The position numbers and the translations under genes are program-made. Below are positions 16,275 to 23,860 of a stretch of DNA of 28,898 bases, in pieces (positions within the stretch are counted from its first letter, which is position 1; every line of letters begins with the position of its first letter). A model generated the notes under the pieces. That model saw only the letters and a program-made list of their open reading frames with translations, did no database searches and had not been told where the DNA came from. Origin of the DNA: Bacteroides sp. CAG:530 (GTDB lineage: Bacteria; Bacteroidota; Bacteroidia; Bacteroidales; Bacteroidaceae); assembly GCA_000434735.1 (NCBI GenBank), contig FR881220.1:16571-45468 (forward strand), read 5' to 3'.

Positions 16275-16305
16275 TTTAATGAAAACTTTTTCTATAGTAA
16301 TTTTG
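16275..16305 (+). promoter_or_regulatory. Probable promoter of the DUF3244-toxin-lipoprotein operon
   Basis: TTTA (16275-16278) and TAATTTTG (16298-16305) are 19 bp apart, one base off the full consensus. The box lies 29 bases before the ATG at 16334. Confidence 0.6.
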
Positions 16306-16333
16306 TTTAGAATTAATCAATAAAAGTAATGAT

Positions 16334-16699
16334 ATGAAAAAGTTTTTGTTTCTCTTCGGAGTTTTAATTTTTATCGGTAGTTTTCAGTCTTATGCGGAAA
16401 GAAGTGAAATTTATATGGATTTCTACAAGAGTGGGCACGCAAATAAAAGCACGACAGTCCATCGTTCACCTATGAGAATTCCTATTGATGTATATTATGA
16501 TGAAGAATTACATCTAATAGAGATTTTCGGTGATAAGGACATGAATGTCCAAATATACTTGTATGATGAAAATGGAAATATTATAAACTACTCTCCATCT
16601 ATTAATACCATATTGGAGGTTTCGGACAACCATAGTGGCCTACTCTCTATAAGGATAGAAGGTGAAGACTGGATTGCTACTGGCAAAATAGCAGTGTAG
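16334..16699 (+). CDS. Small secreted DUF3244 protein
   Basis: This 121-residue protein has a clear signal peptide (MKKFLFLFGVLIFIGSFQSYA) and no lipobox. The mature part is short and rich in beta strands, with HRSPMRIPIDVYYDEELHLI, then VQIYLYDENGNII, and ends in SIRIEGEDWIATGKIAV. This is the pattern of the Bacteroidales DUF3244 family, whose members are about 120 residues and have an immunoglobulin-like look. Function is unknown. Its position right after a TPR regulator, 101 bases before a predicted pore-forming toxin and with no terminator or promoter between them, suggests shared expression. Whether it acts with the toxin is inference. Confidence 0.75.
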   Translation: MKKFLFLFGVLIFIGSFQSYAERSEIYMDFYKSGHANKSTTVHRSPMRIPIDVYYDEELHLIEIFGDKDMNVQIYLYDENGNIINYSPSINTILEVSDNHSGLLSIRIEGEDWIATGKIAV

Positions 16700-16800
16700 T
16701 GTAGTATAGTTAAGTAATCATTCCACAAGTACAAACAATATCTATCATTTAAATAAAAGTTCTTTAAATAACTTAGTTTATAAATTTAAATTAGAATTAG

Positions 16801-18111
16801 ATGAAAAAATATCTTTCATTTTTCGGATTGGTAGCAATTTGCTGCCTTATTTCTGCATGTTCAGAAGAGTTGCAAATTTTAGAATCTGAGACAAATTCAC
16901 CAGACTTATTGTTAACTAAGTCTGGTACAAGTTTGCCAAGATCTTGTGAACTTGACTCCATTATTTCGTTGGAAGGGGATAGTATAGCGATGCGAAAGCT
17001 ATGGGTTAAAACACGTTCTACATCGTCATATTCAAACCTGTATGAAGAACTACACCAGTTAAACCAGATTCCTATTTATTTACAGATAATAGGAAATTCT
17101 TCTTCAAAGCATCATCTTAAAGTTAACAGTGAAGGAGAGGAATTGACTTTTGAGGAATATAAAGACAATGATGTCTCTCAACAATTCTACATAAAGACTT
17201 TACCTCCTTCTACTGGAATACCATATTTAATATACTCTAAAAAAACCAATACGCCAATAAGTATTGGAGCTTATTCCAATAATCCAGACGTAAAAGTTGT
17301 TTACGCTAAACCATCTAGTGACACATCTACTTTTGGTGCTTCGTGGGATATTCGTTATGGCGAGTACTCAAAAGAATCATTCATTATTGAAAATCAAGAT
17401 TATCCACGGCAAGGCAATAGCGGATCTTTTTATGATGTTTACTATAGCGTAATTACTGCTAATGACTCAAAGGTATCTTTAGAAAAATACGAAAAATCAC
17501 CGATGCAGGAGTTTCAAATTATACCTGTAGAATGTTTTAAAATTGAAAGTGTTACATTTGATACAAACGCATCAACATTATCTAACACACCGGATATGAT
17601 TTTTTCGGATAAATTTACCAATAATGGTCCAATAGACCAAAATCATACTTTTACGATTTCTGATAGTTATAGAGAAACCTCATCTTTTAACAAAAGGACT
17701 TCTTACAGTGTTAATGTAACCACGAAATTCAAAGTAAAAGTTCCATTTATTGCAAATGGAGAAATTAGCACATCAGTTTCCGAAGGACAGGACTTTACAT
17801 ATGGAGAAACAGAAGAGCACAGTTTTTCTATTAATAGGACCTATCCTATTACAGTGCCTTCAAATTATACAGCACAAATGACATTGACCCTATCAAAATA
17901 TACGATGGACGTGGAGTATTGTGCGGTATGTGTAGGAACAGTATCTGGCAGAAAGATTAATATCAGGGGTATTTGGAAAGGTGTTGATGTTCAAGAATCA
18001 GATGCTTATTTAAAACTAACCCCAATCAATGGAACCAAATCTGCGAACAGAATGATTCGTATTACCGACGAAATGATTTCTAATTCTGATGGTTATGTCA
18101 AGGTTGATTAA
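16801..18111 (+). CDS. Predicted lipoprotein: beta-trefoil + aerolysin/ETX-MTX2-type pore-forming toxin
   Basis: This 436-residue protein has a lipoprotein signal (CCLISAC, Cys20) followed by acidic residues (SEE). Residues 92-243 show three similar segments, each closing with a QxW-like motif (QQFYIK at 127, SWDIRY at 181, QEFQII at 236), as in ricin-type beta-trefoils. Residues about 245-410 have the layout of aerolysin-type proteins. Long Ser/Thr-rich alternating strands (SSFNKRTSYSVNVTTKFKVK) lead to VPFIANGEISTSVSEG, then YPITVPSNYTAQMTLTLSKY and CAVCVGTVSGRK. From memory, the order matches Clostridium epsilon toxin (TSKFTVPFNETGVSLTTS, LVPANTTVEV, VGQVSG). Trefoil plus pore domain resembles BinA/BinB. 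The fold is inferred by eye; targets are unknown. It is tightly coupled to the downstream lipoprotein gene. Confidence 0.72.
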   Translation: MKKYLSFFGLVAICCLISACSEELQILESETNSPDLLLTKSGTSLPRSCELDSIISLEGDSIAMRKLWVKTRSTSSYSNLYEELHQLNQIPIYLQIIGNSSSKHHLKVNSEGEELTFEEYKDNDVSQQFYIKTLPPSTGIPYLIYSKKTNTPISIGAYSNNPDVKVVYAKPSSDTSTFGASWDIRYGEYSKESFIIENQDYPRQGNSGSFYDVYYSVITANDSKVSLEKYEKSPMQEFQIIPVECFKIESVTFDTNASTLSNTPDMIFSDKFTNNGPIDQNHTFTISDSYRETSSFNKRTSYSVNVTTKFKVKVPFIANGEISTSVSEGQDFTYGETEEHSFSINRTYPITVPSNYTAQMTLTLSKYTMDVEYCAVCVGTVSGRKINIRGIWKGVDVQESDAYLKLTPINGTKSANRMIRITDEMISNSDGYVKVD

Positions 18112-18112
18112 A

Positions 18113-18487
18113 ATGCGAATATTGAGTTTAGTTACTATTGCTGTAATTGCATTAACATCATGTAGTGTATATAAAAATAGTACTTCAGCATCTATCTCTA
18201 TTGGAGAACTGAATATTGGTATGAATAAAGAAACTATCCTAGCTAAATATGGACAACCGTTTTCGTTCAATATTCAGATTTCAAACAATGACACTATAGC
18301 GATTTTGTTATATAAATCTCCCAAGCCTGTAGCCAATTGCGAATTTATAGTAACAACTAAACTACTGTTTATTAACAATAAATTAAAAAACATTTCTCAA
18401 AGTGACTTCTATGTGCCTGAAAGTGTGATTTTATGGGATTCAACAAAAGTCCTTTTAAAAGATAGGAACAATAACACGAAAGATTAA
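18113..18487 (+). CDS. Small BamE/SmpA-like lipoprotein coupled to the toxin gene
   Basis: This 124-residue protein has a lipoprotein signal (MRILSLVTIAVIALTSC, Cys17) without acidic residues after the Cys, so it probably stays on the periplasmic side. Residues 30-50 contain IGELNIGMNKETILAKYGQP, the G-M-x(4)-L-x(2)-G-x-P helix pattern seen in BamE/SmpA-OmlA-like small lipoproteins. Four or five beta strands follow. The frame can be extended to 18089 inside the toxin gene, but the signal peptide begins at the ATG at 18113, one base after the toxin stop. Such spacing implies coupled translation. Immunity protein, toxin assembly helper and unrelated envelope protein are all possible. Confidence 0.65.
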   Translation: MRILSLVTIAVIALTSCSVYKNSTSASISIGELNIGMNKETILAKYGQPFSFNIQISNNDTIAILLYKSPKPVANCEFIVTTKLLFINNKLKNISQSDFYVPESVILWDSTKVLLKDRNNNTKD

Positions 18488-18572
18488 GGTCAACAATAAT
18501 CACACAGAGCAGACTAAGCAAAAGGCGCAGAACCCAAAAGCGAAACATACAAACATCTCTACAAAGTTGTCT

Positions 18573-18660
18573 CACATCGGTCGATGTGAGCACGCGTATC
18601 GGTCGGTGTGAGCGTTCACATCGGTCGGTATGAGCGTGCGTATCGGTCGAAGTAAGACAC
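18573..18660. repeat. Array of four 22-bp palindromic repeats, copy 2
   Basis: Units start at 18573, 18595, 18617 and 18639, each exactly 22 bp, with core ATCGGTCGRTGTGAGC. The first is a near-perfect dyad, CACATCG-GT-CGATGTG. The array is bounded by diverged inverted ends, ACAAAGTTGTCT (18561-18572) and the reverse complement of GACACTTTGTT (18656-18666). It has the same design as 2906-2993 and lies between convergent genes. The rest of 18488-18753 holds only the fumarase terminator. Confidence 0.88.
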
Positions 18661-18677
18661 TTTGTTAAGAAAAGAAC

Positions 18678-18723
18678 AAGGGCGCAGTCATCACCCCACA
18701 ATGAGGAAGATAACTGCGCCCTT
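18678..18723 (-). terminator. Probable terminator of the fumarase gene
   Basis: AAGGGCGCAGT (18678-18688) pairs perfectly with ACTGCGCCCTT (18713-18723). On the minus strand it is followed by a T-rich run. It lies 31 bases after the fumarase stop. Confidence 0.7.
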
Positions 18724-18753
18724 AAATGGATTTATCGAGAAATAATCTTAAGT

Positions 18754-20406
18754 TTACTTACAGTTTCCTGTGCAGTGAGGCTTAAGCTGTTTAAAGAAAT
18801 CGTTGCCTTTATCGTCTACCAAGATGAAAGCAGGGAAGTCTTCTACTGTAATCTTCCAGATTGCTTCCATACCAAGTTCAGGATATTCTACACATTCGAT
18901 GCTCTTGATGCTGCTCTGTGAAAGAACTGCAGCTACACCACCGATAGTACCAAGATAGAAACCGCCATGCTTCTGGCAAGCGTTTGTAACTACATCGCTA
19001 CGGTTACCCTTGGCAATCATTACCAAACTTGCGCCGTGAGCCTGAAACTCATCAACGTACGGGTCCATACGGTTAGCTGTAGTCGGTCCCATACTACCGC
19101 AAGGATATCCAGCCGGAGTCTTAGCAGGTCCTGCATAAAGAATAGGATGATTCTTGAAGTAAGCAGGAAGTTCTTCGCCAGCATCCAAGCGAGCTTTCAA
19201 CTTAGCGTGTGCGATGTCGCGGGCTACGATAATAGTACCCTTCAAGTTAACGCGAGTACTTACCGGATACTTGCTCAACTCTGCACGTACAGAATCAATA
19301 CCCTTATCCAAATCGATTTCGATTCCCTTAGCGCCTTCACCCGGCTTACGCAATTCTTCAGGTATCAATTCAGAAGGATTGCTATCCATCTTTTCAAGCC
19401 AAATACCGTCTTTATTAATCTTAGCCTTGATGTTACGGTCGGCCGAGCAGCTAACGCCCATACCGATAGGACAGCTTGCTCCGTGACGTGGCAAACGAAT
19501 CACGCGGATATCGTGTGCCAAGTACTTACCACCGAACTGAGCTCCAAGACCAATCTTGTAAGCTTCTTCCAGCAATTTGTTTTCCAAGTCAATATCGCGG
19601 AATGCACGTCCGGTTTCGTCGCCTGTAGTAGGCAGGTTATCGTAATATTTAATAGAAGCGAGTTTAACTGTAAGCAAGTTCTTCTCTGCGCTGGTACCAC
19701 CGATAACGAATGCGATGTGATACGGAGGACAAGCTGCAGTACCCAATGTCTTCATCTTTTCTACCAAGAAAGGAAGTAATGTGCCTTCGTTCTGGATAGT
19801 AGCCTTAGTCATCGGGTAGAAGTAAGTCTTGTTGGCAGAACCACCACCCTTAGCAACCATCACGAAGCGGTATTCGTCGCCTTCGGTAGCCTCTATGTCA
19901 ATCTGAGCCGGCAAGTTGCAACGAGTGTTTACTTCATCGTACATGTTAAGCGGAGCGTTCTGAGAGTAGCGCAGATTATCTTCTGTAAATGTGTTGTACA
20001 CACCGCGGCTCAACGCTTCTTCATCTTCGAAGTCGGTCCATACACGCTGTCCTTTTTCTCCGTGGATAATGGCAGTACCGGTATCCTGGCAGAAAGGCAA
20101 AATGCCTTTTGCGGCAGTTTCTGCATTACGAAGGAACTGCAGTGCTACGTACTTGTCGTTTTCCGAAGCTTCGGGGTCTGACAAAATCTTTGCCACCTGC
20201 AGGTTATGTTCTCTACGGAGCATGAACTCTACATCGTGGAAAGCCTGCTGAGCAAGCAATGTAAGTGCTTCTTTAGTCACTTTCAAGATTGTCTTGCCTT
20301 CAAATTCACCTGTACTTACGCCGTCTGTAGTAAGCAAACGGTATTCAGTATTGTCCTTTCCTAACTGGAACATAGGAGCATACTTGAACTCGGGAGTTGT
20401 TGCCAT
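18754..20406 (-). CDS. fumA: Fumarate hydratase, class I (iron-sulfur)
   Basis: This enzyme interconverts fumarate and malate. In Bacteroides it works in the reductive branch that leads from oxaloacetate to succinate and propionate. The protein has 550 residues and both the alpha and beta parts fused, as in E. coli FumA/FumB. The probable [4Fe-4S] ligands are C106 (FCQDTGTAI), C226 (TAACPPYH) and C312 or C320 (GASCPIGMGVSCSADRN). The C-terminal part has GPTTANRMDPYVD and KGNRSD, typical of the beta domain. The ATG at 20406 has a TAACTTTG box upstream. The symbol is by architecture only; fumB or fum would be equally valid. Confidence 0.94.
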   Translation of the reverse strand: MATTPEFKYAPMFQLGKDNTEYRLLTTDGVSTGEFEGKTILKVTKEALTLLAQQAFHDVEFMLRREHNLQVAKILSDPEASENDKYVALQFLRNAETAAKGILPFCQDTGTAIIHGEKGQRVWTDFEDEEALSRGVYNTFTEDNLRYSQNAPLNMYDEVNTRCNLPAQIDIEATEGDEYRFVMVAKGGGSANKTYFYPMTKATIQNEGTLLPFLVEKMKTLGTAACPPYHIAFVIGGTSAEKNLLTVKLASIKYYDNLPTTGDETGRAFRDIDLENKLLEEAYKIGLGAQFGGKYLAHDIRVIRLPRHGASCPIGMGVSCSADRNIKAKINKDGIWLEKMDSNPSELIPEELRKPGEGAKGIEIDLDKGIDSVRAELSKYPVSTRVNLKGTIIVARDIAHAKLKARLDAGEELPAYFKNHPILYAGPAKTPAGYPCGSMGPTTANRMDPYVDEFQAHGASLVMIAKGNRSDVVTNACQKHGGFYLGTIGGVAAVLSQSSIKSIECVEYPELGMEAIWKITVEDFPAFILVDDKGNDFFKQLKPHCTGNCK

Positions 20407-20440
20407 ATATTTATATATTAATTGTTAGTTATAGTGGTAG

Positions 20441-20448
20441 CAAAGTTA
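20441..20448 (-). promoter_or_regulatory. Fumarase promoter -7 box
   Basis: The minus strand reads TAACTTTG, fitting TAnnTTTG, 34 bases before the ATG. No clear -33 element is seen. It allows fumarase to be transcribed apart from the hflX-thioredoxin pair upstream. Confidence 0.5.
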
Positions 20449-20497
20449 CGAAGTATTATCGAAATTTTTCCTTAATATATAATAAAAACTTTCACTG

Positions 20498-22003
20498 TCA
20501 GCGCAGTGCTTGCTGCAGTTCTTTCAGGAGTACATCCAAGCCGGGGAAGCCTATGTGGGTGTTCTGCAGTTTTCCGTTAGCGTCAATAATGAAATATCCG
20601 GGGATGCCTTTTATCTGATATGTGCTGCACAGGCTTTTCCACTGCGGTTCGGTCAGTCTGTAATGAATGCCGGGTATGGTGGGCAGCAGTGCGTTCCATT
20701 CCGCTTCGGGCGATGATGGACAAGTTACATATATATATACTATATCGAGATTAGAGAGCCGTTGCTTTAAGGCTGGCATCAGTCGTAGGGCCTTGCGGCA
20801 CGGACCGCACCATGTGGCCCATAAATCTACAAGTACTGCACTGCCTTTATACGGCGCTACTATAGATGAGAGTATGTCTTCGCCCATAAGCGTGGAGTTT
20901 AATTCGAGTGCCACATATCCGTGGGCCGACTTTGCTCGCTCTGCTTGGGCTATAGCTCCTTCCATCCGCAACTTTAGATAAGCCATTACTTCGGGTGAGG
21001 AGATGGAAGACATCAGTTTCTTATCGGCATCTTGCACACGCAGATTCTTCTGCACGTTTTTATATACTTGGCTTGAACGGTCTAAGTCGGCGGTAACTGT
21101 CTGTAAGAGCGATGATGATTGTAATGATGTTCCTTTCTTGATGGCGTGAGCATTGTTGTACGCCTCTGCCGCTCCGTCGAACCACAATCTACGGCTATGC
21201 GCATATTTCGATTCGAGAAGGTGCGATTGCGCCATGCTAACACGTGGCAGATGGATGTAAACAGCAGTTTCTTCGCCCGGAATAAGCAGACAGTCGAAAC
21301 TAGCCTTGTTTAGCGAAAGCCGCACGTGCGTATTGGCAAGCAAATCGGCTTCGATATGGAACGAGCCGTCGGCTTTGCATTTCACGGTCTTTGCGTAGGT
21401 GTTATTTGTAAAAGGATCGGGTATTTCCAGACGAATGTCTAAAGGATAATGGGTGTCGTAACCGAAAATGTATCCGTTGACACTTGACTTTCCAGCCGAC
21501 AGCTTATCTTGCAAGGGTTTTTCTTCGGCTTTCTTTTCAGCCATAGCCTGCAAGAAATCTGGCAAGAACACGTAAGGTTCTGCCGACGTAAGCTGAATGC
21601 CATATATTCCCCAATGGGCGTCAGGCTCTATCAGATCGACCGAATGTACTCCCGCAGGTAACGGCGGGAAAATGAGAGTGACATTCATCTTGCCGCTCTG
21701 AGGCATAGATTCGGGCATAGTCAGTCCGTCAATTGAGAGATGCTCAGCCTCGCTGATACGGAGGCGCTGATTGCCGGCACGCAAAACAGTAGCCGACGAA
21801 ATGATTGCCAAATCGCCCGGAGCACCGTAAAAGACAGCGTCAACACGAGTCAGCTCGTCATTGAACGCTATCTTACTTATTTCGAACGACGTTGTTGTCG
21901 ATGTCACAAAACATGGGCGCATAACTTCTCTTGCCCTGAAAGCCGAGGCATGTGCTACAAGAGACAAAATAGCCACCATGCAAAACAGCCATATACGCTT
22001 CAT
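20498..22003 (-). CDS. TlpA/ResA-like thioredoxin-fold protein with long N-terminal region
   Basis: This is a predicted periplasmic thiol-disulfide oxidoreductase of 501 residues. It has an N-terminal signal peptide (MKRIWLFCMVAILSLVAHASA). A long beta-rich N-terminal region follows (about 25-250), with a segment VNGYIFGYDTHYPLDIRLEI resembling the accessory domains seen before TlpA domains in Bacteroidetes. A helical linker comes next, then the thioredoxin domain (about 360-500) with the active site WATWCGPCRKAL and the cis-proline region GIPGYFIID. The CxxC is intact. It starts 21 bases after hflX and is probably in the same operon. The substrate is unknown. Confidence 0.85.
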   Translation of the reverse strand: MKRIWLFCMVAILSLVAHASAFRAREVMRPCFVTSTTTSFEISKIAFNDELTRVDAVFYGAPGDLAIISSATVLRAGNQRLRISEAEHLSIDGLTMPESMPQSGKMNVTLIFPPLPAGVHSVDLIEPDAHWGIYGIQLTSAEPYVFLPDFLQAMAEKKAEEKPLQDKLSAGKSSVNGYIFGYDTHYPLDIRLEIPDPFTNNTYAKTVKCKADGSFHIEADLLANTHVRLSLNKASFDCLLIPGEETAVYIHLPRVSMAQSHLLESKYAHSRRLWFDGAAEAYNNAHAIKKGTSLQSSSLLQTVTADLDRSSQVYKNVQKNLRVQDADKKLMSSISSPEVMAYLKLRMEGAIAQAERAKSAHGYVALELNSTLMGEDILSSIVAPYKGSAVLVDLWATWCGPCRKALRLMPALKQRLSNLDIVYIYVTCPSSPEAEWNALLPTIPGIHYRLTEPQWKSLCSTYQIKGIPGYFIIDANGKLQNTHIGFPGLDVLLKELQQALR

Positions 22004-22024
22004 ATCTATCCTATAAAAGGTTGA

Positions 22025-23281
22025 TTATTCTTCTTCGTATGTTTGATAAAGAAAATCGTTATAAGGGTATTTCTGTACGTGCAGTTCGCGCACCTTTTTA
22101 TATACCCGTTCTTTAAGTTCGTCTATATTGGTTTTCTGTTTAGCCGAGATGAAGATGCAATTGTCGTTCATCTTTGCCATCCAGGTATTCATCAACTCTT
22201 CGAGCGTAATGTTTTCCTTGGTCTTCGGAGTCAAGTCGTCTTCCGCCTTTTCTACGTATGTATAGGCATCGATTTTGTTGAACACCAGCATAGTGGGCTT
22301 TCCTCCAGCTCCCAAATCGGCAATAGTCTTTTCTACCACTTGAATCTGTTCTTCAAAATCGGGGTGAGAAATATCTACCACGTGAATCAGCAAGTCGGCT
22401 TCGCGTACCTCGTCGAGGGTAGATTTAAAGGAGTCTACCAAGTCGGTAGGCAACTTACGTATGAAACCTACGGTATCTGAAAGCAGGAAGGGCAGGTTTT
22501 CTATAATCACCTTACGTACTGTAGTATCGAGCGTAGCGAACAGCTTGTTCTCGGCAAACACTTCGCTCTTGGCAAGCAGGTTCATCAATGTAGACTTTCC
22601 TACGTTAGTATATCCTACCAACGCCACACGTATCAATCGTCCGCGGTTCTTACGCTGAGTAGATTTCTGCGTATCGATGTCGGCCAATCGCTGTTTAAGC
22701 AACGCCATACGGTTCAAAATGATACGGCGGTCCATTTCGAGCTGAGTTTCACCCGGTCCACGAAGTCCCACAGAACCCTTTCCGCCTCCGGCACCAGAAC
22801 CACCACCCTGACGTTCAAGGTGAGTCCAGAGTCGTTGCAGACGAGGCAACATATATTTATATTGCGCCAGCTCTACCTGAGTCTTTGCGTTAGCGGTCTG
22901 CGCACGCATGGCGAAGATGTCAAGAATCAACGACGTACGGTCCAGAATCTTCACCTTCAGTTCACTTTCTATATTACGTATTTGTTTAGCCGAAAGCTCA
23001 TCATCGAATATCACCATACCTATTTCGGTCTCTTCGCTTTCGTTTTGCACTGACAAATACTCCTTTAGTTCCTGCAACTTACCTTTACCTACATAAGTCA
23101 CCTTATTAGGGAAATCAAGCTTCTGGGTAAAACGTTGCACAACTTCCGCTCCAGCCGTTTCGGCCAGAAATGCCAGTTCGTCAAGATACTCATTAGTCTT
23201 GCGTTCACTTTGAGTTTGGGTAATCAGTCCCACCAATACAGCCTTCTCGGTCTGCGCTTCGGATATTACAAATTCTTTCAT
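22025..23281 (-). CDS. hflX: GTPase HflX, ribosome-associated
   Basis: HflX binds 50S subunits and splits stalled ribosomes, for instance under heat stress. The 418-residue protein has the HflX N-terminal domain, the family signature GSVGLRGPGETQLEMDRR (about 165-182), and a G domain: GYTNVGKSTL (G1), DTVGFIRKLP (G3) and NKID (G4). The start at 23281 (MKEFVISEAQTEKAVLVGLI) matches the usual N-terminus. A TATCTTTG box lies upstream. It is the first gene of a pair with the thioredoxin-like gene. Confidence 0.95.
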   Translation of the reverse strand: MKEFVISEAQTEKAVLVGLITQTQSERKTNEYLDELAFLAETAGAEVVQRFTQKLDFPNKVTYVGKGKLQELKEYLSVQNESEETEIGMVIFDDELSAKQIRNIESELKVKILDRTSLILDIFAMRAQTANAKTQVELAQYKYMLPRLQRLWTHLERQGGGSGAGGGKGSVGLRGPGETQLEMDRRIILNRMALLKQRLADIDTQKSTQRKNRGRLIRVALVGYTNVGKSTLMNLLAKSEVFAENKLFATLDTTVRKVIIENLPFLLSDTVGFIRKLPTDLVDSFKSTLDEVREADLLIHVVDISHPDFEEQIQVVEKTIADLGAGGKPTMLVFNKIDAYTYVEKAEDDLTPKTKENITLEELMNTWMAKMNDNCIFISAKQKTNIDELKERVYKKVRELHVQKYPYNDFLYQTYEEE

Positions 23282-23308
23282 TCAGTATGGTTGTATTTCT
23301 TATTGTCG

Positions 23309-23316
23309 CAAAGATA
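23309..23316 (-). promoter_or_regulatory. hflX promoter -7 box
   Basis: The minus strand reads TATCTTTG, fitting TAnnTTTG, 27 bases before the hflX ATG. No -33 element is evident. Confidence 0.5.
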
Positions 23317-23787
23317 GTGCAATTTATCATTCCATACCGACAGTATGCAGCAAAAAGTTATCGATATATCATCGCAGCCGCATTTTTACGCCACACATAT
23401 ATTATATAAACATACGCCAACCGGAGGCTATTAATCAAGAGGAATCATCTATTACAAACACAAAACAATAGCCACACGTTAGAAATTTGACATTATGTCA
23501 ATTATTTCACGGAAACTAATGATGTAAAACGACATAAAACGCCACATTACACGAGACAACAACAAATAAACTACCAATTAGCCAGTTTTATAAAACATAG
23601 TTACTATATGACTATGATTTTTTTATAACAGTATCAAAACGCAGATTTTTACATGCAAATAATTACATTTTCATATTAGGCTTGAATATTTTCTGCATAT
23701 AAACAATATTATAAAACTAAATTTTCACTTTTTGCATACTTTTTGTACATTTATTGGCAAAAAGATGCAAAATATTAAGATTATATA
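23317..23787. other. Gene-free AT-rich region between hflX and susC
   Basis: No credible gene is present on either strand. The stretch is very AT-rich with many short A and T runs. Apart from the promoters at each end I see no supported element. An anti-sigma/sigma pair, often found next to susC genes, is not present here. Confidence 0.5.
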
Positions 23788-23795
23788 TACATTTG
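23788..23795 (+). promoter_or_regulatory. susCD promoter -7 box
   Basis: TACATTTG fits TAnnTTTG, 65 bases before the susC ATG at 23861. No clear -33 element is seen, which would suit activator-dependent expression. Confidence 0.5.
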
Positions 23796-23860
23796 CCATG
23801 CAAGCACAATAATAATTTTTGATTCTAATTAATATTTAATTTTTAACGAGACTTTATTTT

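Larger units (their letters stand above)
16005..16333. other. Gene-free regulatory region upstream of the DUF3244-toxin operon
   Basis: No gene is seen. The sequence holds two copies of GTCAAACTTTT 84 bp apart, an 8-bp inverted repeat and a -7 box. These are described as separate features. Confidence 0.5.

Noticed and set aside
18372..18701. 109-codon open frame on the minus strand
   Set aside because: It is mostly translated repeat array and antisense to the BamE-like gene. Similar SHRPIR/TSTD text appears at the first array, which shows it is a repeat artefact.
18967..19779. 270-codon plus-strand open frame opposite fumarase
   Set aside because: Antisense shadow of a strongly supported enzyme gene.
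23596..23624. Hairpin with T run between hflX and susC
   Set aside because: The stem is only 6 A/T-rich base pairs and no gene ends nearby on the plus strand; too weak to call a terminator.
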